Shown here piece by piece: positions 53,117 to 62,363 of a stretch of DNA of 64,000 nucleotides. The notes below the pieces were generated by a model. It saw only the letters and a list, made by a program, of their open reading frames with translations. It did not search any database and was not told the origin of the DNA. The position numbers were made by a program, and so were the translations under genes. Origin of the DNA: Kaistia algarum (lineage in GTDB: Bacteria; Pseudomonadota; Alphaproteobacteria; Rhizobiales; Kaistiaceae); NCBI RefSeq assembly GCF_026343945.1, contig NZ_JAPKNJ010000001.1, positions 1,240,001 through 1,304,000 of the forward strand, given 5' to 3'. The first letter of the stretch is position 1; each line of letters opens with the position of its first letter.

Positions 53117-54310
53117 CTACGAAATCTCGGCCATCGTCGCGGCGGGTGGCGTGTTGCGCGAGCGGCCGGTGCGGACGACGCCGTCGATTACCGTCATCGA
53201 GATTCCCGGCAGGTCGCCGAGGCGCACGCTTTCCAGCAGGGTGGCGCCGGCCGAGTGCTGCGGCTTGTCCATCAGGACGAAATCGGCCGAGCGGCCAATT
53301 TCGATCAGGCCGCAGTCGAGATCGCGCATGCGCGCCGTGTTGCCGGTCGCGAAACAGAAGGCGACCTCGGGCGCGATATTGCCCAACGAGGCCAGCAGCG
53401 AGATCGTCCGCAGGATGCCGAGCGGCTGAACGCCCGAACCCGCCGGAGAATCGGTTCCGAGGATGATGCGGTCGAGCTGGCCTAGTTCGCGCGCCGTATT
53501 CAAGGCAAGCAGCGCGGCGCGCAGATTGCCGTTGTGGACGATTTCGAGACCACGGCCACAGCTCTCGCACAGGCAAACGATCTGATCGTCCGGCAAGGCC
53601 GTGTGACCACCATTGATATGGCCGATCACGTCCGTGTCGGCGGCGAGCACGACGTCCTTGTCGATAAGGCCTGAGCCGGGGATCGAGGGGCCGCCGGTGT
53701 GGATAATCGACTGCATGCCATATTTACGGGCCCAGGCCACCATCTGGCGCGCCGTCTCGCCGTCCTTGACCGAGCCGAGGCCGACCTCGCCGAGCATCGT
53801 GACGCCGGACCGCGCCAGATCGGCGAAATCCTCCTCGACCATGCCCTTTTCGATCACCGGCGCACCGGCGTGCACCTTCACGCCGGATGGCCGGAACGCC
53901 GAGAACTGGCGCTGGGCTGAAATGGCGAGCGCTTTCAGGCCGATGATGTCGGTCGGGCGGCCGGGCGTGTGCACCTCGCCAGCCGAGATCATCGTGGTGA
54001 CACCGCCATGCAGGCAGGAATCGATCCAGCCGATCTGGTTCTGACGTGGCGTCCAGTCGCCCGCGACCGGGTGGACATGGTTGTCGATCAGGCCAGGCGT
54101 GAGGCTCGAGCCTCTCGCGTCGATGCGCGTCGTCGCGCCCTCGGTGTCGATGTCCTTGGCCCGGCCGATGGCGGCGATCTTGCCATCGATGGCAACGATC
54201 GTGTCCGCATCCAGGATCGGATTGGCGAGGTCGCCCGAGAGGACGAGTCCGATATTCTCGATGACGAGTTTGGTCGGACCCTTAGCGTGGGTCGGGGCGT
54301 CGTGGCTCAT
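53117..54310 (-). CDS. Enamidase-like amidohydrolase (cyclic amide hydrolase)
   Basis: The 397-residue protein strongly resembles Eubacterium barkeri enamidase, which opens the ring of 6-oxo-1,4,5,6-tetrahydronicotinate. Shared stretches as I recall them are PGLIDNHVH, HGGVTTMISAG, GVKVHAGAPVIEKG, GEVGLGSVKD, HTGGPSIPGS, SHINGG-type (here GHINGGHTALPDD) and GISMTVIDG. Metal ligands are His78, His80, His204, His231 and Asp287, with Glu175 a likely bridging ligand. It ends a minus-strand cluster with nucleoside hydrolases, so it may open an N-heterocyclic ring set free there. Confidence 0.82.
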   Translation of the reverse strand: MSHDAPTHAKGPTKLVIENIGLVLSGDLANPILDADTIVAIDGKIAAIGRAKDIDTEGATTRIDARGSSLTPGLIDNHVHPVAGDWTPRQNQIGWIDSCLHGGVTTMISAGEVHTPGRPTDIIGLKALAISAQRQFSAFRPSGVKVHAGAPVIEKGMVEEDFADLARSGVTMLGEVGLGSVKDGETARQMVAWARKYGMQSIIHTGGPSIPGSGLIDKDVVLAADTDVIGHINGGHTALPDDQIVCLCESCGRGLEIVHNGNLRAALLALNTARELGQLDRIILGTDSPAGSGVQPLGILRTISLLASLGNIAPEVAFCFATGNTARMRDLDCGLIEIGRSADFVLMDKPQHSAGATLLESVRLGDLPGISMTVIDGVVRTGRSRNTPPAATMAEIS

Positions 54311-54356
54311 GATTCGGTCCTTTCAGTCGGTGGCCGCCGGGGAGGCGACGGCCCGT

Positions 54357-54911
54357 CTAGTCTCCGCTCGCCACGTCCTCGCCGTCGGCGACCCGATGGA
54401 GCATTTCCATGAACATGGCGCGCTCGCTCGGTTTCAGCGGCGCCAGCACGCGGCGGCCAACCTCGACGCTGGTCGCGAGAAGGGGCGCGGCATAGCGAAC
54501 GCCATGTTCGGTAAGGCGGATGATGGTGAGGCGCTGGTCCTCCGCCGAGGCGAAACGCTGGACCAGGCCGTGCTTGAGCAATTTTCGAATGACGATGCTG
54601 ATCGTCGAAGGATCCATCGCAGTCAGGCGGCCGAGCTGGTTCTGCGAGAGTTCGCCATGTTTCATGATCGTCGCGAGCGCCGCCATCTGAGTCGGAGTCA
54701 GATCGTGCTCGCCCATCACCTCCTGAAAGCGCATCGTCGCGCGCTGATGCGCCTTGCGGATGAGATGGGCCGGATGCTCTCCGAGATCGTAGCCCGACGC
54801 CTCGTAGAGCGCGGCCGACATCGAGGCGAGGTCGATGCTGCGCCAGACATCGGCTTCGTTCTCGCGCTCGGATGCTTCCACCGTCGCAGCGTCCGCCTCG
54901 TTCGATGCCAT
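54357..54911 (-). CDS. MarR-family transcriptional regulator
   Basis: The 184-residue protein has a MarR winged helix: DLTPTQMAALATIMKHGELSQNQLG, TAMDPSTISIVIRKLLKHGLV and the wing SAEDQRLTIIRLTEHG. It sits between the cysteine hydrolase and the enamidase-like gene on the same strand, suggesting local control of the pathway. NicR of nicotinate degradation is also MarR-type, which is consistent but not proof. Confidence 0.87.
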   Translation of the reverse strand: MASNEADAATVEASERENEADVWRSIDLASMSAALYEASGYDLGEHPAHLIRKAHQRATMRFQEVMGEHDLTPTQMAALATIMKHGELSQNQLGRLTAMDPSTISIVIRKLLKHGLVQRFASAEDQRLTIIRLTEHGVRYAAPLLATSVEVGRRVLAPLKPSERAMFMEMLHRVADGEDVASGD

Positions 54912-54946
54912 GCGGCTCTCTCGCCCCTGTTCTCGTCACGCCGCGC

Positions 54947-55591
54947 TCAGGCGGCGATCGCCTCGTTCTCGATGACCGCGCCCGACGACAGCGCCGCAAC
55001 CACGGAGGCCGAATCGCTGACGACGCCGAAATGGGTCGCGATGTCGTAGAGCGTCGATTCCTGTTCACGCGGTCCCGTCGCCGCGCAGCAATCGCGCGGG
55101 ACGACGACTTCATAGCCGTTGAAGAACGCGTCGTGAACCGTCGAACGCACGCATATGTTGGTGACGACGCCGAACACGACGAGCTGGTCCACCAGCATGT
55201 CCTTCAGCACCAAATCGAGATCGGTCTGGAAAAAGCTCGAATAGCGATGCTTGATGACGTGGATCTCGTCGGCGCGGGCGCCGAGATCGTCGATGATCTC
55301 CGTCGCCCAGGTGCCCTCTGTGCCGTGCGGCGTGCGCTTCACCCATTCGCGGTCGCGCCGCATATTGCGGCGATGGCTGTCATGCACCCAGATCACTGGA
55401 GCGCCGGCCTTGCGAGCCGCATCGATCACGGCGAGCTGCGGCGGCATCAGCGTCTCGTAGCCCGGCAGCACCATCTTGCCGCCCGGCTTGCAGAACTCAT
55501 TGATCATGTCGACCACGATGACCGCGGTGCGGGCGGGGTCGAGCTGAGCCTGTTCCGGGTTGTTGTGGGCCGAGAAGACGTCGATGGACAT
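54947..55591 (-). CDS. Isochorismatase-superfamily cysteine hydrolase (nicotinamidase/ureidoacrylate hydrolase-like)
   Basis: This 214-residue protein has the Asp-Lys-Cys triad of the cysteine hydrolases: Asp in VIVVDMINEF, Lys in VIKHRYSSF and the nucleophile Cys in VTNICVRSTV, with a cis-peptide VV before TN. Family members include nicotinamidase, maleamate amidohydrolase and RutB. ATG 55591 with AGGAGAAA upstream was taken; an earlier in-frame GTG is less likely. Its position between nucleoside hydrolases and an enamidase-like gene fits an amide-cleaving step. Confidence 0.87.
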   Translation of the reverse strand: MSIDVFSAHNNPEQAQLDPARTAVIVVDMINEFCKPGGKMVLPGYETLMPPQLAVIDAARKAGAPVIWVHDSHRRNMRRDREWVKRTPHGTEGTWATEIIDDLGARADEIHVIKHRYSSFFQTDLDLVLKDMLVDQLVVFGVVTNICVRSTVHDAFFNGYEVVVPRDCCAATGPREQESTLYDIATHFGVVSDSASVVAALSSGAVIENEAIAA

Positions 55592-55617
55592 GGCAGTTTC
55601 TCCTCTGGTGACTTGGC

Positions 55618-56565
55618 TCAATCCCTGAGCAGCGAATAAAGCAGGTCGAAGAAGCGGTCGGCATCGACGTCCTTGCAGATTTCGGCGTTGGGCGGCAGGC
55701 CGCGCTCGTTCCAGAAATCCGCGACCGTGGCACCGAACGTGTAGGTTCCGCCCAGATCGACGCCAATATGGGCCGGACGCGTACGCACCAGCGTGGGGTC
55801 GATGATCAGCGCCAGCGCCAGCGGATCGTGCAAGGCGCCACCGACGCCCATCGAATTGCGGTGCAGCTTTTCGTAGAACAGCAGCCAGTCGTTGACGACG
55901 CGGCCAAGTTCCGTGTCGATCTTGCGGAACTCCGCATATTGCTCCTCCTCGACCAGCACCTGCATGGTGACGTCGAGGCCGACCATGGTCAGCTTCACGC
56001 CCGAATCGAGCACGATCCGTAGCGCTTCCGGATCGCAGAAGGCGTTGAACTCGGTCGGGGTGATGATCTCGCTCTTGCGCCAGAAGACGCCGCCCATCCA
56101 GGTGATGTCTTTGATCTTCGGCAGCAGTTCCGGATATTTCAGGATGAAGAGGCCGATATTGCAGAGCGGTCCGGTCGCCACGATGCGCAGCGGCTCGTCA
56201 TGCTCGCGCAGCGTCTTCGCAATGAAATCGACCGCGTGAAGCTTCTCGACCTGCTTCGTCGCCATCGGCAGATAGGGCGAGCCTTCGAGGCCGCTTGGGC
56301 CGTCCGCCGTGCCGAGCACAAGCGGGCGGGCGAGCGGGCGATAGCAGCCGGCCGCGACCGGCACATCGCCTGCGCCGATGAATTCGAGGATGCGCAGCGT
56401 GTTCGAAACACACTTGTCGAGTTCGGCGTTTCCGCAGGTCACGGTGACGCCGAGGAGGTCGATCGCCTTGGAGCGATGCGCCATGACCAGCGCGATGGCG
56501 TCGTCATGGCCGGGGTCGCAGTCGAGAATGATCGGCGTCGGGCGGATATCGGGGGTCTGGCTCAT
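55618..56565 (-). CDS. Inosine/uridine-preferring nucleoside hydrolase
   Basis: The 315-residue protein cleaves N-glycosidic bonds of ribonucleosides. The Ca2+-binding motif DCDPGHDDA (Asp15, Asp17, Asp21, Asp22) is canonical, and the DVTMQVL and HDPLALA segments are present, the latter holding the catalytic-loop Asp. ATG 56565 has GAGGA upstream; a GTG at 56580 overlapping the next gene is also possible. Confidence 0.91.
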   Translation of the reverse strand: MSQTPDIRPTPIILDCDPGHDDAIALVMAHRSKAIDLLGVTVTCGNAELDKCVSNTLRILEFIGAGDVPVAAGCYRPLARPLVLGTADGPSGLEGSPYLPMATKQVEKLHAVDFIAKTLREHDEPLRIVATGPLCNIGLFILKYPELLPKIKDITWMGGVFWRKSEIITPTEFNAFCDPEALRIVLDSGVKLTMVGLDVTMQVLVEEEQYAEFRKIDTELGRVVNDWLLFYEKLHRNSMGVGGALHDPLALALIIDPTLVRTRPAHIGVDLGGTYTFGATVADFWNERGLPPNAEICKDVDADRFFDLLYSLLRD

Positions 56566-56576
56566 CTTGTCCGTCC

Positions 56577-57587
56577 TCACGCCGCCTTGCCGTAAAGGGC
56601 GATGGTTTCCTTGAACAGCTTCATGAAGCGCCGTCCGTCGATATCGGTGCAGATCCGCGTTGTCTTCGGTCCGCCGCCGGGCAGAAGCTGGCGGCCGCGA
56701 TAGGCAACCGTCTGGCCGCGCGCGAGCCGCCCGTCGAGGACGATGTCGACGAAGAGCGGCTCGGTCATGGTGCAGAGCGTCGGATCGAAGGCCAGCGCGA
56801 GCGTGATGATATCGTCCATCGGGAAGCCGACCAGATCGAAGAACTCGCGCCAGATGTCGATATAGATCGGGAAACTGTCCTGCAGCATCGTCAGGACCGG
56901 GTGCTCGCCAGCCGACAAAAGGTCGGCCAGGTCATCGCGGGTCAACATGCTGGCCGCGGCGCGGTTATCCTCGCATACGTCGAGCGGCACGAGAATGGTC
57001 TCGACGCCCTGGCTCAGCACGACGCGGGCGGCTTCGGCATCGGCCCAGATATTGTACTCGGAGAGCGGCGTGATGTTGCCGGGGGTGATGAAATTGCCGC
57101 CGAGCAGGACCATGCGCTTCACGTTCGCGGCAAGCTTCGGCTCCTGCAGATAGGCCATGGCAAGATTGGTCATCGGACCGGTCGCAACCAGCGTGATCTC
57201 GCCGGGAGAAGCGAGCACGGTGTCGATGATGAAATCGACCGCGTGCTTGTCGATGACCTTGTTCGTCGGCGTCGGCGCCGGCGGATTGAACTTCTTCAGC
57301 CGGTCGCCGAAGCGCGCGACAAGGCGCTTCTCGAAATGCACGGGCGCCTGCATGTCTTCCCTGGAATTGCCGACAATCGGACGCCAAGCGCCCTTGGCGA
57401 CCGGGATATTCTCGCGGCCGGCGAGGGCCAGCGTGTTGAGCACGACATTGGTCACCTGCTCGATCGGGCCGGCGGCGCCCGTGCAGGTCGTGACCCCTTC
57501 CAGCTTCACCGAGGGCGAAATAGCGGCGAAGAGCACCGCCAATATGTCGTCCCCAGCGGAATCGACGTCGAGAATGATGCGTTCCAT
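56577..57587 (-). CDS. Nucleoside hydrolase-family protein with altered signature
   Basis: This 336-residue second family member has DVDSAGDDILAV at residues 7-18. The four aspartates are kept, but the Pro-Gly of DxDPGxDD is replaced by Ser-Ala. VATGPMTNLAMAYLQEP, VLLGGNFITPGNITPLSEYNIWADAEA and the later VPLDVCEDNRA are typical of the family. The changes near the metal site suggest a different base or sugar preference from its neighbour. It is co-transcribed with the permeases. Confidence 0.88.
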   Translation of the reverse strand: MERIILDVDSAGDDILAVLFAAISPSVKLEGVTTCTGAAGPIEQVTNVVLNTLALAGRENIPVAKGAWRPIVGNSREDMQAPVHFEKRLVARFGDRLKKFNPPAPTPTNKVIDKHAVDFIIDTVLASPGEITLVATGPMTNLAMAYLQEPKLAANVKRMVLLGGNFITPGNITPLSEYNIWADAEAARVVLSQGVETILVPLDVCEDNRAAASMLTRDDLADLLSAGEHPVLTMLQDSFPIYIDIWREFFDLVGFPMDDIITLALAFDPTLCTMTEPLFVDIVLDGRLARGQTVAYRGRQLLPGGGPKTTRICTDIDGRRFMKLFKETIALYGKAA

Positions 57588-57607
57588 GCTTTTCCCTGGC
57601 CCGGGTT

Positions 57608-58579
57608 CTAGGATCCGGCAGTGCCGTTCGGTTTGACGGAGAGCGCCCGCCCCATGGAGGCGAGCGTCTCCTGGATGATGCGCGGTCGCGCACGATAGGA
57701 GAGCGCGAAGAGCGCGGCCAGTGCCACCAGATAGGGCACGGCCAGAACGAGATAGGACGAGACGCCGAAGGTCTGCAGGCGCAGCGACAGCGCGTCGGAG
57801 AAGCCGAACAGCAGGCATCCCAAGAGAATCTTGAGCGGATCGCCATTCGAGAAGATCAGGATCGCCACCGCCATGAAGCCGCGGCCCGATGACATGTTCT
57901 CCGTGAACATGGTGGTGTAGCCGAGCGAAAGATGCGCTCCGGCAAGGCCGGCCAGAACGCCGCAGATGAGCGAGGCCGTGTAGCGGATCTTCGTGATCGA
58001 GATGCCGAGTGCCTCCGCCGCTTCCGGCTTCTCGCCGACGACACGGATATAAAGGCCGAGGCGGGAGCGCTTGTAGAAGAGAATGAGCAGCGGCACGGCC
58101 AGGAAGGCGACATAGACCAGTGGCGTATAGCCGGAAATCATCTGCCCGATCGGCCCGAGTTCCTTGGCGAAAGGCAATCGGATGATCGGCAGTCCGACCA
58201 GTCCATGACCGAAGATCGAGCCGCGCGTGCCGAAGATCGCCTTCAGAAGCGAGATCGTCATGCCGCTCGCCAGAATGTTGAGCGCGAGGCCGACGACGAC
58301 TTCATTGGCGCGGAACGTGACGACCAGAAGCGCGAAGATGAAGGCGAGCACTAGCGCTGCGGCGACGCCGCAGAGCACGCCGATCCAGGGCGAACCCGTG
58401 AAGATCGTGCCGATGACGGCGAAGAAGGCGCCCACCAGCATCTGGCCCTCAAGACCGATGTTGAAGATTCCAGCCTTGGTCGTGAACGAACCGCCGAGCG
58501 AAACCAGCAGGATCGGCGCCGTGGTGCGCAGCATCGCCACGACCAGGGTCGCGTTGAACAGACGTTCTAGAATTTCCAA
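57608..58579 (-). CDS. Nucleoside-type ABC transporter permease (YufQ-like)
   Basis: The 323-residue membrane protein has about ten hydrophobic segments and the BPD_transp_2 landmark GGSFTTKAGIFNIGLEGQMLVGAFFAVIG, with TFRANEVVVGLALNILASGMT. It pairs with the permease encoded 13 bases upstream in overlap. BMP-type transporters with this permease class import nucleosides. Confidence 0.91.
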   Translation of the reverse strand: MEILERLFNATLVVAMLRTTAPILLVSLGGSFTTKAGIFNIGLEGQMLVGAFFAVIGTIFTGSPWIGVLCGVAAALVLAFIFALLVVTFRANEVVVGLALNILASGMTISLLKAIFGTRGSIFGHGLVGLPIIRLPFAKELGPIGQMISGYTPLVYVAFLAVPLLILFYKRSRLGLYIRVVGEKPEAAEALGISITKIRYTASLICGVLAGLAGAHLSLGYTTMFTENMSSGRGFMAVAILIFSNGDPLKILLGCLLFGFSDALSLRLQTFGVSSYLVLAVPYLVALAALFALSYRARPRIIQETLASMGRALSVKPNGTAGS

Positions 58580-59610
58580 CGACGTTCTCCTGCCGTCGAA
58601 TCTCCGGCGCGCCGACGAACCAGAATCTGCGCCGAAACCGCGAGAATGATGAGCGCCTGAATCACCGTGATGATTTCGCGCGAGGCGGTGGTGTCGACTT
58701 CGAGCAGCAGCGAACCGCTGCGGAGCGCGCCGAAGAAGAGCGCCGTGCCGATCGTGCCGATCGGATTGCCATTGGCGAGCAGGGCCGCGATGACGCCATC
58801 GAAGCCGAAACCGGGGGCGAAGCCTTCCATGAACCGGTGATGCACGCCGAGCGACTCGACCCCGCCGGCAAGACCGCCGATCGCTCCCGATACCAGCAGG
58901 AGCACGAAGGTCTGCCGCTTTATGTCGATGCCGCCATATTCTGCGAATTTCGGATTGGCGCCCATCTCCGTCACGGCGTAGCCGCGGGCTGTGCGGGTGA
59001 AGAAGAGATAGACGGCGATGGCCAGCCCCAGACCGATGAAGAGCCCCCAGTTCAGCCGCGAGAACGAGAAGATCTGCGGCAGATAGGCACTCTCCAGGAT
59101 CGGCGGCGTATCCGGCTGCCCACCCGGACGCTTGAAGATGTTGATCGTCAGATAGGAGGTCAGCAGGACGGCGACATAGTTGGCGAGGATGGTCGAGACC
59201 ACCTCATTGGTCTGGAAGCGCGCCCGGAAGAAGGCCGGGATCGCGATCCACAGCAACCCGGCGAAGGCAGCAACCGCGAGGCCGAGCAGCACATGCAGCA
59301 CGGGGGGCAGCGCGAAGGAAAAACCAACCCAGGTCGCCGCGAAGCCGCCCAGGAAGAGTTGGCCCTCGATGCCGATGTTGAAGAGCCCACCGCGGAGCGA
59401 GACGCACGCCGCGATACCGCAAATAAGAATGGGCGTCATCTGCAGCAACGTTCCGGCGATGCGCTCCGGACTGCCGAAGGCGCCGTCGATCAGCGTCAGC
59501 AGCACATGGAGCGGGCTCTCCTTGACCGAAAGGATGACGACGGCACCCATGGCGAGAGCGATGGCAAGGGCGATGAGTTGGCCGAAAATGGCAGAGAGGC
59601 GATCCGACAT
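58567..59610 (-). CDS. Nucleoside-type ABC transporter permease (YufP-like)
   Basis: The 347-residue permease has CVSLRGGLFNIGIEGQLFLGGFAATWVG and FQTNEVVSTILANYVAVLL, matching its partner, and about ten helices. Its start overlaps the ATPase stop as ATGA, and its stop overlaps the second permease start. Confidence 0.91.
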   Translation of the reverse strand: MSDRLSAIFGQLIALAIALAMGAVVILSVKESPLHVLLTLIDGAFGSPERIAGTLLQMTPILICGIAACVSLRGGLFNIGIEGQLFLGGFAATWVGFSFALPPVLHVLLGLAVAAFAGLLWIAIPAFFRARFQTNEVVSTILANYVAVLLTSYLTINIFKRPGGQPDTPPILESAYLPQIFSFSRLNWGLFIGLGLAIAVYLFFTRTARGYAVTEMGANPKFAEYGGIDIKRQTFVLLLVSGAIGGLAGGVESLGVHHRFMEGFAPGFGFDGVIAALLANGNPIGTIGTALFFGALRSGSLLLEVDTTASREIITVIQALIILAVSAQILVRRRAGDSTAGERRWKF

Positions 59611-61139
59611 CAGGCGACCTCCGCCACGCTTTGGATATCGACGCCCGCCATGAGATGGCCGATCACCTCCTCGCTGACGCCCTCGCCCGGCAATTCGCCC
59701 ATGATGCGGCCGGCGAACATGACCAGGATCCGATCTGCGAGCGCGATCAACTCGTCGAGCTGGACCGAGATCAGCAGGATCGCCTTGCCCGCCTCGCGCT
59801 GGCGCATGATTTCCGAATGGATCGCCTCGGTCGCGCCGATGTCGACACCTCGGGTCGGCTGGTCGACCAGGAGGAAGCGCGCATCGCCCGAGAATTCCCG
59901 CGCCAGCACGACCTTCTGTATATTGCCGCCGGAAAGGCTCTTCACGGGCGATTCCGGCCCGCGCGTGCGAATGTCGAAGCGCTCGATCAGCTTCTTCGTC
60001 GTCGCCGTCAGATGGCGATGGTCGATTATGCCACGACGCGACCAGGGAGCCTGGTCCTGCCGTCCCATCAAAATGTTGAGCGCGACGGACGCATTGCGGT
60101 CAACGCCGCGCACCAGTCGGTCGCCGGGGACATGAGCGACGCCGGCATGGCGGATTTCGCGGGCCGAGGCGCCGTCGATGCGCTTGCCGCCCAACGCGAT
60201 GCTTCCGTGAGATGGCGGGCGAAGCCCGGAAATGACTTCGGCGAGTTCCGTCTGGCCGTTACCCGCAACACCGGCAATGCCGACGATTTCGCCAGCCCGA
60301 ACCTCGAAGGAAACGCCCCGCAACGCGGGAAGGCGGCGTTCGTCGCGCGCCCAGAGATCCTCGACCTTCATCACGGTCGCCCCGGAAGTCGGTGGACGCG
60401 GGCGTCGGTCGAAGGAAACGAGACGGCCGACCATCATCTGCACGAGGTCGGACTTGGTCAGTTCGGCCGTCGGCCGGGTCGCGACTTCCTTGCCGAGACG
60501 CAGCACCGTCACAGTATCCGAAACCTCCATCACCTCCTCGAGGTGATGGGAAATGAAGATCACGGTCATGCCTTGCGCGACGAAGCCACGCAGGGTGTGG
60601 AAGAGCTCGCGGCTTTCCTGCGGCGTCAGCACGGCGGTCGGCTCGTCGAGAATGATGGTCCGCGCGCCGCGCGCCAGCACCTTGAGGATCTCGATGCGCT
60701 GCTCGATGCCGACCGAGAGCAGCCCAACGCGCTCGGTCGGATCGACCTGAAGGCCGAACTGCTTCGAAAGTTCCGCCGTCCTGGCAATCTGGGCGGCATG
60801 ATCGATAAGTCCGCCCTTCACGATCTCCATACCGAGAAAGACGTTCTCGGCGACGGTGAGCGAGGGCACGAGCTTGAAGTGCTGGTGGACCATCCCGATA
60901 CCGGAAGCGATCGCGGCGGCCGGATTGGCAAGGACCTTTCGCTCCCCGTCGATCCATATCTCGCCCTCGTCCGGCTGCAAAAGCCCGAAGAGGATGTTCA
61001 TCAGCGTCGTCTTGCCGGCGCCGTTCTCGCCGATGATCGCGTGGATGCGCCCGCGCTGGACCGCGAGATTCACGTTCTCATTGGCGACGAAGGAGCCAAA
61101 TCGCTTCGTGATCGATTTCAGCTCGATGGCGAGGGACAT
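59610..61139 (-). CDS. Nucleoside-type ABC transporter ATP-binding protein (two ABC domains)
   Basis: The 509-residue protein has two fused ABC cassettes. The first has Walker A GENGAGKT, the Q-loop VHQHFKLVPSL and Walker B TIILDEPTAVL. The second has the degenerate Walker A GVAGNGQTE, the signature LSGGNIQKVVLARE and DQPTRGVDIG. This arrangement is the BMP/nucleoside and ribose-type importer ATPase. It follows the binding-protein gene across a palindromic element. Confidence 0.93.
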   Translation of the reverse strand: MSLAIELKSITKRFGSFVANENVNLAVQRGRIHAIIGENGAGKTTLMNILFGLLQPDEGEIWIDGERKVLANPAAAIASGIGMVHQHFKLVPSLTVAENVFLGMEIVKGGLIDHAAQIARTAELSKQFGLQVDPTERVGLLSVGIEQRIEILKVLARGARTIILDEPTAVLTPQESRELFHTLRGFVAQGMTVIFISHHLEEVMEVSDTVTVLRLGKEVATRPTAELTKSDLVQMMVGRLVSFDRRPRPPTSGATVMKVEDLWARDERRLPALRGVSFEVRAGEIVGIAGVAGNGQTELAEVISGLRPPSHGSIALGGKRIDGASAREIRHAGVAHVPGDRLVRGVDRNASVALNILMGRQDQAPWSRRGIIDHRHLTATTKKLIERFDIRTRGPESPVKSLSGGNIQKVVLAREFSGDARFLLVDQPTRGVDIGATEAIHSEIMRQREAGKAILLISVQLDELIALADRILVMFAGRIMGELPGEGVSEEVIGHLMAGVDIQSVAEVA

Positions 61140-61173
61140 GGGGGAGGTCCGTCCGGGCGATGAAGCACTTTCT

Positions 61174-61334
61174 GAACCTCCCCCTTGAGGGGAGGTCGAA
61201 GGCGCAGAGCGAAGCGATAGCGGCTTCGGGAGGGGGCTAGCTTGAGCAAGGCCCAAGCGTTCTCGCCATCGGATCTGGCGCAACCCCTCCCCAAAACCGC
61301 TACGCGGTTTTGACCCTCCCTCAAGGGGAGGTTC
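61174..61334. repeat. Large palindromic element within the nucleoside-type operon
   Basis: Left arm 61174-61240 and right arm 61281-61334 are inverted copies, each starting GAACCTCCCC-TTGAGGG and carrying an AGCG-rich inner part. The element fills the gap between the BMP gene and the ATPase gene. It could stabilise binding-protein mRNA and reduce downstream expression. Its ends match smaller hairpins at 15773 and 19911. Confidence 0.75.
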
Positions 61335-61352
61335 AAGGCAGCGATGCTGCCT

Positions 61353-62363
61353 CTACTTCACCGTCGGAACGACGATCTTGCCGGAGACGACATCGGCCTT
61401 GAGCGTCTCGAGCTTCGCCTTGACGTCCGCCGGAATCTTGCCCTCGACATCGGGGCAAAGCTTCAGTTCGACGCCGCCCGACGCGAGATCGTAGGTGTGA
61501 ACCGATCCCGGGGCGATCTCCTTGCCGTCGACGACATCCTTGACGAGGCTGTAGACGGCGATATCGGCCTTCTTGAGCATTGAGGCCATGACATGGCCCG
61601 GCGCGATGGCGCACTGGTCGACGTCGACGCCGATCGAGTATTTCTCGGCCGCCGCGCTCGCCTGCATCACGCCCTCGCCGGTCGGGCCGGCGACGTTGTA
61701 GACAATGTCGGCGCCCTGGCCGTAGAGCGCCATGGTGAGTTCGCTACCCTTGGCGGGGTCGTCGAAGGTGCCGGCAAACACCGAGTCGACGCGGACGTCC
61801 GGTGCCGCCGCCTTGGCGCCAGCCTCATAGCCGCCGAGGAAATCGCGGATGACGGGAATGTCGCGGCCGCCGACAAAGCCGATCGCCTTGCCGTCGCCGA
61901 GACCTTCGATCGCGCTGCCCTTCTCGGCCATCATCGCGGCGAGCGCGCCGGCCATGAACGAGCCCTGGTTCTGGGCGAAGTTCGCATAGATGATCGTCTT
62001 GGAATCGAGTACGCCATCGATGAACACGAACTTGGTGTTTGGATAGGCGGCGGCAGTCTTCTGCAGCGCGTCGACCAGTTCCCAGCCCATCACGAAGACG
62101 AGGTCGTAGGAACCGTCCTTGGCGACGTTGTTGAACTGCTCCTCATAGTCGAGCGCGCGGTTGCCGGTGTCGATCAGCTTGACCTTCACGCCGAGATCCT
62201 TCTCGGCCTTCTTCAAGCCGTCGACGATGGCGACGCCGAAGCCTTGCGCGAAATAGCCGGAGATCGCGGCGATGGAGACTTCCTTGGCGGAAGCGGCGGT
62301 CGCCACCAACGCGAAGGCCGAGGCGCCGCAAAGGGCGATGAGACGACGGGACCAGCTGGACAT
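61353..62363 (-). CDS. BMP-family ABC transporter substrate-binding protein
   Basis: The 336-residue protein has a Sec signal peptide (SRRLIALCGASAFALVATAASA, cleavage before KEV) and the basic membrane protein (PnrA-like) fold: GYFAQGFGVAIVDGLKKAEK, YDLVFVMGWELVDALQK, KFVFIDG and FVGGRDIPVIRDFLGGYEAG. PnrA-type proteins bind nucleosides in the periplasm. It is the first gene of the operon that includes both nucleoside hydrolases. Confidence 0.92.
   Translation of the reverse strand: MSSWSRRLIALCGASAFALVATAASAKEVSIAAISGYFAQGFGVAIVDGLKKAEKDLGVKVKLIDTGNRALDYEEQFNNVAKDGSYDLVFVMGWELVDALQKTAAAYPNTKFVFIDGVLDSKTIIYANFAQNQGSFMAGALAAMMAEKGSAIEGLGDGKAIGFVGGRDIPVIRDFLGGYEAGAKAAAPDVRVDSVFAGTFDDPAKGSELTMALYGQGADIVYNVAGPTGEGVMQASAAAEKYSIGVDVDQCAIAPGHVMASMLKKADIAVYSLVKDVVDGKEIAPGSVHTYDLASGGVELKLCPDVEGKIPADVKAKLETLKADVVSGKIVVPTVK

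Noticed and set aside
54307..55113. 268-codon minus-strand frame overlapping the MarR gene
   Set aside because: It is an alternative frame over the MarR and cysteine hydrolase genes, both of which have full family motifs.
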